Of a stretch of DNA of 13,294 nt, positions 7,520-11,517 are shown in pieces. The stretch is from positions 1 to 13,294 of the forward strand of contig JBLIOD010000068.1 in assembly GCA_047639475.1 (NCBI GenBank), read 5' to 3'. Made by a program: the position numbers and the translations under genes. Within the stretch, counting starts at the first letter, position 1. Each line of letters starts with the position of its first letter. Source of the stretch: JAAELZ01 sp047639475. GTDB lineage: Bacteria > Pseudomonadota > Gammaproteobacteria > Arenicellales > Poriferihabitantaceae. Below the pieces are notes generated by a model. The model was given only the letters and a program-made list of their open reading frames with translations, had not been told where the DNA came from and searched no databases.

Positions 7520-7536
7520 GGGGCACCTCCGAGAGT
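7520..7536 (+). repeat. Left terminal inverted repeat of IS5-family remnant
   Basis: GGGGCACCTCCGAGAGT matches the inward-read right end of the element at 12 of 17 positions, with a shared GGGCA core followed by C-T, C-G-A and other single matches. It marks the exact point where the neighbouring decayed gene loses its reading. Confidence 0.6.
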
Positions 7537-7727
7537 CCATTCTTTACGGTGTGAATCTACCGATTGCGAGTGAATAGACTTTATTTATCATTTTTTACGA
7601 AAAAGCGCCGTTTTCACCCCATTTTTATACGCTTTAGGCCCTTTTCTTCCCCTTTTTCTATATTTTCGACGGATTCATCCTGTCTAGTTGAACAAATCGA
7701 CAAATATTGGATACCAAGTTCATCGTC

Positions 7728-7946
7728 TCAGATGTTGTACAGATGCGGCAAAACCAGGCCTTTACACATCATGACTATGTCTTTACGTTTTCTGCCAGCA
7801 TTGCTCTTGCGGTTCACCTTTTCTATCCCTTTAAGCACTGGCCGAAATGCCTACCAGTCGATTAGGGCATTGAGCGTAACCGGCTTATCCTTCTCGTCTA
7901 TCTTCTTAAAGCGATCTTCAAGGTCAAAAAAGACTGCTTGCAACAT
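7728..7946 (-). pseudogene. IS5-family transposase, N-terminal remnant with stops
   Basis: From ATG at 7946 the minus strand reads MLQAVFFDLEDRFKKIDEKD, then LNALIDW, a TAG stop (7851-7853, probably from GAG for Glu), AFRPVLKGIEKVNRKSNAG, RKRKDIVMM, KGLVLPHLYNI, a TGA stop (7728-7730, probably from TCA for Ser) and DDEL. This is the familiar N-terminal region of IS5-type DDE transposases (pattern W-E-A-F-R...KSNAGRK..D..M.K.LVLQ.LYN.SDD). After DDEL the frame is lost; a faint Y..I...D.. reading in another frame suggests an indel, then sequence unrelated to transposase core. The DDE catalytic domain is absent, so the element cannot move by itself. Confidence 0.82.
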
Positions 7947-7995
7947 GATTTCATAAAGGTCTGTGAGTTTTTAATATTATAACATTCTGTAGCCT

Positions 7996-8012
7996 ATTTT
8001 CGTAGATGCCCT
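7996..8012 (-). repeat. Right terminal inverted repeat of IS5-family remnant
   Basis: Read inward on the minus strand this is AGGGCATCTACGAAAAT, paired with the left end at 7520-7536. It lies about 50 bases before the transposase start codon, the usual spacing for the family. Confidence 0.6.
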
Positions 8013-8040
8013 TGAATAAGAGAGCGCGCACAGGTATGTT
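8012..8040 (+). promoter_or_regulatory. Candidate sigma-70 promoter at the IS edge
   Basis: TTGAAT (8012-8017), a 17-base spacer and TATGTT (8035-8040) form a plausible promoter, with about 38 bases to the GTG start at 8079 and AGGA as ribosome site at 8067-8070. The -35 box begins at the last base of the IS right end. Both hexamers match consensus at four of six positions. Confidence 0.4.
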
Positions 8041-8078
8041 GATGAAACAAAAATAATCTTATTTAACAGGAAACCCAC

Positions 8079-8438
8079 GTGATCAAATCAGTATACGCAC
8101 TTGCTTTGTCAGTAATCCTTGTCGTGATGGCCAGTCCAACTTTTGCCCAGAGCGGTTCTGAAGGCGAGTTCACCATCTACAACGATACCAGCAATAATAT
8201 CGTAATCGGCTTTTATACCAATGGTGGCGATGGCTGGAGCAGCAATTGGTTGTCTGGAGATCTCGGTCCAGATGAAGAGGCCAACGCTTCGTTTTACGCG
8301 GATGAGAGTTGTGAGCAACTATTTCAAGTCGGATGGTTGGGAGAGAACGACAGCGAAGTATTAGATGACCCAATTAGCATCGATATCTGTGACGCCAGCA
8401 ATATTCACCTAGACGACAACGAAATTTATTACGACTAA
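8079..8438 (+). CDS. Small secreted acidic protein of unknown function
   Basis: A 119-residue protein starting at GTG (8079) with a good AGGA ribosome site (8067-8070) and a clear Sec signal peptide: MIKS, a hydrophobic core ALALSVILVVMA, and a probable cut after SPTFA (residue 23). The mature part is strongly acidic, with two Cys (ESCEQLF and DICDAS) that could pair in the periplasm or outside the cell, and with FTIYNDTSNNIVIGFYTNG, GWSSNWLSGDLGPDE and a C-terminal SNIHLDDNEIYYD. The aromatic, beta-rich pattern and exact length suggest a small beta-sandwich. I recall similar unnamed proteins in marine gammaproteobacteria, some mislabelled argininosuccinate lyase, with no known function. It stands alone, just beyond the IS remnant. 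Coding is well supported; function is unknown. Confidence 0.8.
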   Translation: MIKSVYALALSVILVVMASPTFAQSGSEGEFTIYNDTSNNIVIGFYTNGGDGWSSNWLSGDLGPDEEANASFYADESCEQLFQVGWLGENDSEVLDDPISIDICDASNIHLDDNEIYYD

Positions 8439-8514
8439 TTGACACAGTATCTTTACTAATTGATAAGTTTCATCGGCATAATTTGAATCACCAGAGGTCG
8501 AGCGATAAAGAACA

Positions 8515-9168
8515 CTAGTGGTCAAGTCTCTTTATAATATCTTTTAATTGTTTTCGCAGCTGTTTCTCATCTCTCAACCGTCTGCTTATATCTGAAATAG
8601 CGCTCGATACACCGCCATAATGCTGAAGCCCAAAATACTCGGCTATATCACTCAAGCGATGGTCGCCTACCTGCTGTGCGACGTACATAGCAACTTTCCT
8701 CGGAGTATTACTAGCGCCTCTACCTTTCAAAGACTTTGTCAAAAAATCGATCTTCGTGTCAAAATAGGCTGCTACCTGTGAAACCAATTCATCGATCGTA
8801 GGCTTGCCTAGTCTTCGATTAGCTCGCAACACTTCAGCATCAAACTCACCGATATACCTGAGAACTGATTCTGTAAACTGCTTATCACCAAAGACGGGTG
8901 AGGTTCTCTCAGTATTGTAAAACACAACTATATCTTCGAGTAACTCCTGTTCTTCGACAAACTCGCGATACTTCTTTTTGATGTTTCGCCTAGCATTGAG
9001 CTGATCGTAAACCTCATTCATCTTCAACCAGCTCGGTGCTGTTTGCTTGCCGACAAAGGCCGGGTAGCTAGACCAACGATAAGAATCTACATTTTTGACC
9101 ATTTTAGCTTCAACAGGGTTTAGGTGAATATACTTATGTTGCTCGCACCATAAGCTACAATAACTATT
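8515..9168 (-). pseudogene. REP-associated tyrosine transposase (RAYT), C-terminal fragment
   Basis: The open frame reads HKYIHLNPVEAKMV, then the first Met (9102), then NVDSYRWSSYPAFVG: the end of the Y1/IS200-like transposase domain (YIHLNPV....YRWSSY is diagnostic). This is followed by a long tail in which KPTIDELVSQVAAYFDTKI and TPRKVAMYVAQQVGDHRLSD resemble the DnaA C-terminal helix-turn-helix used by one RAYT class. An intact gene would have about 120-130 more residues upstream, including the HxH motif and catalytic Tyr; here a TGA lies upstream (9169-9171) and no N-terminal domain is recognisable beyond it. The 195-residue frame from ATG 9102 could still be expressed as a DNA-binding tail but cannot cut DNA. 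RAYTs act on REP hairpins; no repeated REP family is visible nearby. Confidence 0.8.
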
Positions 9169-9523
9169 TCAACCAAGGTCAAAGGAAATACATTTCCGTG
9201 CAGGTGCGATAGAAAAAGAAAGAAAGCTCAAATTAGCGACAGTGCGTATACGGTTGTTTGAGAGATAGCGGCCAAATTCAGCTACTCAATCACGATGGAG
9301 ATAAGATTCAAGCAAGGCCGCTATTACGGATCTTTATGAGGGAAAATAAGATAGCTGAAAAGAAGAACAACCTAAATACAAGAAGCTTTGGAAAACAGAT
9401 CTTTGATTATTTGGAAAATTCTCAGTAATTCCACCCAATAAAGTAAATCAGCCTCCTAGAAGCCCTAAAACTCTTGATTGACTGTGCTTCCCGTTATCGC
9501 CGATGGTATTGATTAAGAATTCC

Positions 9524-9564
9524 CAATCTAAACCTCATATTGCTTAGTCTAAGGAGTTAGATTG
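9524..9564. repeat. Inverted repeat with 8-base arms
   Basis: CAATCTAA (9524-9531) and TTAGATTG (9557-9564) are perfect complements around 25 bases; an inner CCT/AGG pair can extend the stem after a small internal loop. It could fold as RNA on either strand. No T-run follows, so a simple terminator is unlikely. Confidence 0.45.
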
Positions 9565-9627
9565 AGTTTTACCTATCAGTCATAGAATAACTAATAACTC
9601 GGTTTAGAGGCCGTATTAGTATTTGTC

Positions 9628-9646
9628 TGAGGGTACATTACCCTCA
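9628..9646. repeat. Perfect 8-base hairpin TGAGGGTA-CAT-TACCCTCA
   Basis: A 19-base perfect inverted repeat with a three-base centre, about 170 bases before the small secreted-protein gene at 9818. The short centre fits a protein-binding palindrome as well as a hairpin. No T-run follows, so it is not a typical intrinsic terminator. Confidence 0.5.
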
Positions 9647-9817
9647 TCATATGAGCTTATTTGAGCGATAAAAAAGTACCCCAAACTATCACCTAACCTT
9701 GATATTTTCAGATACTTGCAAACGTTTTAGTAACGTGTTTTCATATACCTAACATGACAACCGATCATTGCTATATATGCGCTCTTAAAAAGGCTAATTA
9801 TTTTAATAGAGAGAATC

Positions 9818-10012
9818 ATGAAAAAATTACTATTTGCCACACTACTTATATCTTCAACATCAGCATTTTCTTACGAAATTGGCGGAGCATATGCATCGCT
9901 TGTTAGCTGTAACTGGGGCCAATATGGCTATGAGTATGGAAACATTGGTACATACAATGTGAATGGAACAATGTATCAAGTATTTTTTGGTAGTAGCTAT
10001 TGCGAATATTAA
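9818..10012 (+). CDS. Very small secreted Tyr/Gly-rich protein
   Basis: A 64-residue frame with an excellent signal peptide: MKK, hydrophobic LLFATLLISS, and a probable cut after TSAFS (residue 18). The mature peptide is only about 46 residues, rich in Tyr, Gly and Asn (WGQYGYEYGNIGTYNVNG), with two Cys (VSCNWG and SSYCEY) near its ends that could form one disulfide. An AGAGAG stretch lies a few bases before the ATG. Stop is TAA. No family recognised. The compact two-Cys, aromatic composition would suit a small exported effector, bacteriocin-like peptide or surface component, but this is inference. It stands alone, convergent with the decayed gene behind vapC. Confidence 0.6.
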   Translation: MKKLLFATLLISSTSAFSYEIGGAYASLVSCNWGQYGYEYGNIGTYNVNGTMYQVFFGSSYCEY

Positions 10013-10108
10013 ATATTACAAGAGCTTCAAGTCATCCACTGTACGATAGAACCGAAACGATTCAAGTTAGCCTTCTTCTGGGACCGTTGCACCTTAAACC
10101 TCCCTTTC

Positions 10109-10435
10109 CTAAAAAAGTGAGGTTTGCATCGAAAGCCTTTCACTTACCTTTTCTCTGCAAATATCAGTAAACCATGCAATAACATCGGCTTCTTCAAGCC
10201 TCTCTCACTTTGTAGCTCCTACAAAAAACGAGTGATATCACGTTTGGGTTAATTCAGACCATCTGTGATCGCCAGCATAAAACTCTATATGGTGAACGAC
10301 CTGGTTTAAGTAATTTTCCCTAACGGACAGCAGTGCCTTATTCTCTCAATAGTGAAAATCCAAAACTTTTGAACCGGGATTAATTTGCTCGAGATCCTCA
10401 CGGGTATATATTTGGTATTTTGGCTTATAAATCAT
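10109..10435 (-). pseudogene. Third ORF of the vapBC-like operon, interrupted by three TGA codons
   Basis: One base after the vapC stop codon an ATG (10435) opens a frame of 108 codons: MIYKPKYQIYTREDLEQI, DFHY, TGA (10346-10348), ENKALLSVRENYLNQVV, YAGDHRWSELTQT, TGA (10238-10240), YHSFFVGATK, TGA (10205-10207), ERLEEADVIAWFTDIC and REKVSERLSMQTSLF, then TAG (10109-10111). Amino-acid composition stays protein-like in the same frame through all three stops, with no frameshift. Each TGA can come from CGA (Arg) by a C-to-T change, giving for example TQTRYHS and ATKRERLEE. Tight spacing shows it was cotranslated with vapC. Family not recognised; it may have been an accessory or regulatory partner of the toxin-antitoxin pair. 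Confidence 0.6.
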
Positions 10436-10436
10436 A

Positions 10437-10871
10437 TTACAAATTACTGAGTGCTATTGTTCTAATCTCTTTAGGTGTTTTTATCCCGTTATCATTGCCT
10501 ATAAAAATATCACACTCTTCAAGCAAAGCCGTTGCTACATGAATTGAGTCGGGCATTTTATTTCTTAATGAAGCTCTAAGGTACGAGGCTTTTATTAAAA
10601 TCTCGCGAGTAACTGAAATCATTTGCAGAAAATCCGAACTTTGTAAATTTTCCTTATATAACTCAACAGAGTCTGTATCCTTATCAGAGTAAGGTTTTAC
10701 AAGGCATTCAGCGAGAGTTATATCGCTGGTTATTAACTGGCAATCGATACTATCTAAATGCTCAATAAGCTTACTTATTTGCTTCTGATATTTTGGGTGA
10801 TCTTCAAAAAGATAAATAAAGATGTTGGTGTCTAGGTAAGCCTTTTTAGCCTCTATCTGTTCTATTTCCAT
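10437..10871 (-). CDS. vapC: PIN-domain ribonuclease toxin (VapC-like)
   Basis: A 144-residue PIN-domain protein, the usual VapC size, expected to cleave RNA with Mg/Mn when not bound by its antitoxin. The acidic active-site set is visible: Asp14 in YLDTNIFIYLF, Glu55 in ITLAECL, Asp108 in MPDSIHVATALL and Asp127 in IFIGNDNGIKT, with Thr15 and Asn16 after the first Asp. All four positions are intact, so the toxin may be active. The ATG at 10871 overlaps the antitoxin stop codon region by ten bases (ATGGAAATAG), the classic coupling of antitoxin first, toxin second. A third, decayed frame follows one base behind the stop. The gene is AT-rich compared with the metabolic genes on the left, consistent with transfer. 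Confidence 0.9.
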   Translation of the reverse strand: MEIEQIEAKKAYLDTNIFIYLFEDHPKYQKQISKLIEHLDSIDCQLITSDITLAECLVKPYSDKDTDSVELYKENLQSSDFLQMISVTREILIKASYLRASLRNKMPDSIHVATALLEECDIFIGNDNGIKTPKEIRTIALSNL

Positions 10872-11131
10872 TCGGTTCTTTGCTTAGCTATGTAATCATC
10901 AGCATGATCCGCATTCTTGTATAGCCCACTGCCTTTATTCGTACCTCTGAGCGAAAGTAAAGATGGCTTTTTATTTCTATATTTTCTATCTACTAGCACC
11001 TTAGGAGTTAAGATGATTCTTCCTCCACGCGCTACCGCTTCGAGTGCGTCACCCTCGTGTAAACCCATATCTCTACGAATCTTTGCGGGTATCGTAACTT
11101 GATATTTTTGTTTAACGGTAACCATTGGCAT
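10862..11131 (-). CDS. vapB: AbrB/SpoVT-type antitoxin (VapB-like)
   Basis: A swapped-hairpin AbrB-fold DNA-binding protein, antitoxin to the PIN toxin behind it. The N-terminal VTVKQKYQVTIPAKIRRDMG and GDALEAVARGGRIILTPK are typical of this fold; the C-terminal half (KGSGLYKNADHADDYIAKQR) is the likely toxin-binding tail that covers the active site. I place the start at ATG 11131 (89 residues, MPMVTVKQ...), because GAGGGA sits seven bases upstream; the longer frame from ATG 11146 has no ribosome site and would put that GAGGGA inside the gene. Antitoxins of this type usually repress their own promoter together with the toxin, and a palindrome lies over the expected transcription start (11161-11173). 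Confidence 0.88.
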   Translation of the reverse strand: MPMVTVKQKYQVTIPAKIRRDMGLHEGDALEAVARGGRIILTPKVLVDRKYRNKKPSLLSLRGTNKGSGLYKNADHADDYIAKQRTEWK

Positions 11132-11160
11132 AACTATATCCCTCATTGTTGGAAAGTTAG

Positions 11161-11173
11161 AAAGTAATACTTT
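11161..11173. promoter_or_regulatory. Palindrome AAAGTAATACTTT, candidate vapBC operator
   Basis: AAAGTA-A-TACTTT is a perfect 13-base palindrome starting one base downstream of the vapBC -10 box (11175-11180, minus strand), where a repressor would block transcription. A further half-site GAAAGT lies beside it (11152-11157). AbrB-type antitoxins commonly bind such inverted repeats at their own promoter; that this one does is inference. Confidence 0.45.
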
Positions 11174-11174
11174 T

Positions 11175-11202
11175 ATTATAGCAACAGTTCCTTTTAATGC
11201 AA
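11175..11202 (-). promoter_or_regulatory. vapBC promoter
   Basis: On the minus strand, TTGCAT (11202-11197), a 16-base spacer and a perfect TATAAT (11180-11175) lie about 44 bases before the chosen vapB start, with GAGGGA as ribosome site between. The -35 matches only three of six bases. Confidence 0.55.
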
Positions 11203-11251
11203 ATTTACTGCACCAACTCTTATTTTTATATCTGATGAAGGTTTAGCTTCA

Positions 11252-11265
11252 AAAAGTTGACTTTT
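11252..11265. promoter_or_regulatory. Palindrome AAAAGTTGACTTTT
   Basis: Perfect 14-base inverted repeat (AAAAGT-TG-ACTTTT) sharing the AAAGT/ACTTT core with the sites at 11161 and 11441. It overlaps the TTGACT of a weak plus-strand promoter candidate. Function is inferred only. Confidence 0.35.
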
Positions 11266-11440
11266 CAAAATAATCTGTATGATTTAACCACTCTCAAGCC
11301 TACTCCCCTGCTCTGCTCATTGACATACGGACCATAACAGTAGGATTTGACCAATAAATGATTCCCTAAGGGCCGGTGCTCAAAGGGTGGTGGATGTGGT
11401 GAGCTTGAAGTTTTCTGGATTTTGCAGCCATATTCAATTA

Positions 11441-11457
11441 GAAAGTCGAAGACTTTC
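11441..11457. promoter_or_regulatory. Palindrome GAAAGTCGAAGACTTTC
   Basis: Perfect 7-base arms around GAA, 60 bases before the start of the large repeat-protein gene. It could be an operator sharing the AAAGT/ACTTT core with two other sites, or a hairpin in the mRNA leader. No T-run follows, so it is not a typical terminator. Confidence 0.4.
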
Positions 11458-11517
11458 AGTTAAAATTACATTCATAATCCCCCAAAAGATGAGTAATTAC
11501 GAATTAAAGCTATTTTC

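Larger units (their letters stand above)
7520..8012. mobile_element. Internally deleted IS5-family insertion sequence remnant
   Basis: The left end GGGGCACCTCCGAGAGT (7520-7536) and the right end, read inward as AGGGCATCTACGAAAAT (8012-7996), match at 12 of 17 positions as terminal inverted repeats. Between them lies the start of an IS5-family transposase on the minus strand, beginning about 50 bases inside the right end as expected. At 493 bases the element is less than half the usual 1.1-1.3 kb, so the middle and C-terminal transposase region has been deleted. No target-site duplication could be found. The element separates a decayed gene (left) from the promoter of a small secreted protein gene (right). 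Confidence 0.72.
9169..9817. other. Non-coding or decayed spacer
   Basis: No convincing gene in about 650 bases. One plus-strand frame is open from about 9235 to 9429 and reads in part NHDGDKIQARPLLRIFMREN before TAA; it has no start with a ribosome site and no family I recognise. The RAYT N-terminus expected at 9169-9500 on the minus strand is not seen. Two inverted repeats (9524-9564 and 9628-9646) are listed separately. The upstream region of the small gene at 9818 has a TATATA (near 9773-9778) that could be a -10 box, without a clear -35. Confidence 0.5.
11147..11517. other. Spacer between divergent vapBC operon and large repeat-protein gene
   Basis: About 370 bases without a gene. Contains the vapBC promoter and three AAAGT...ACTTT palindromes (listed separately). 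A TTGACT (11257-11262) and TATGAT (11278-11283) pair on the plus strand has only a 15-base spacer and is a weak promoter candidate for the rightward gene. No transfer RNA or recombination site seen. Confidence 0.55.

Noticed and set aside
7317..7520. 67-codon plus-strand frame
   Set aside because: It lies antisense to the decayed carboxypeptidase-regulatory-like gene, whose minus-strand reading is far more protein-like.
7564..7956. 130-codon plus-strand frame, Ser/Phe/Arg-rich
   Set aside because: It is the antisense of the IS5-family transposase remnant, has no ribosome site, and its composition is that of a shadow frame.
9121..9200. Possible plus-strand transposase start around YFNQGQRKYISVQV
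   Set aside because: Only about 15 codons before a stop, no start codon with a ribosome site, and the resemblance to IS1182-type N-termini is too weak to support a call.
10081..10130. Stem AAACCTC/GAGGTTT as terminator of the vapBC-X operon
   Set aside because: The 7-base arms enclose a 16-base loop and no T-run follows in the direction of transcription.
10109..10435. Genetic code with TGA as tryptophan, to explain the three in-frame TGAs
   Set aside because: All long genes here are free of in-frame TGA and use TGG for Trp, so the standard code applies; decay by CGA-to-TGA is simpler.
11132..11146. Upstream ATG (11146) as vapB start
   Set aside because: It has no ribosome site, while GAGGGA is ideally placed for the ATG at 11131.
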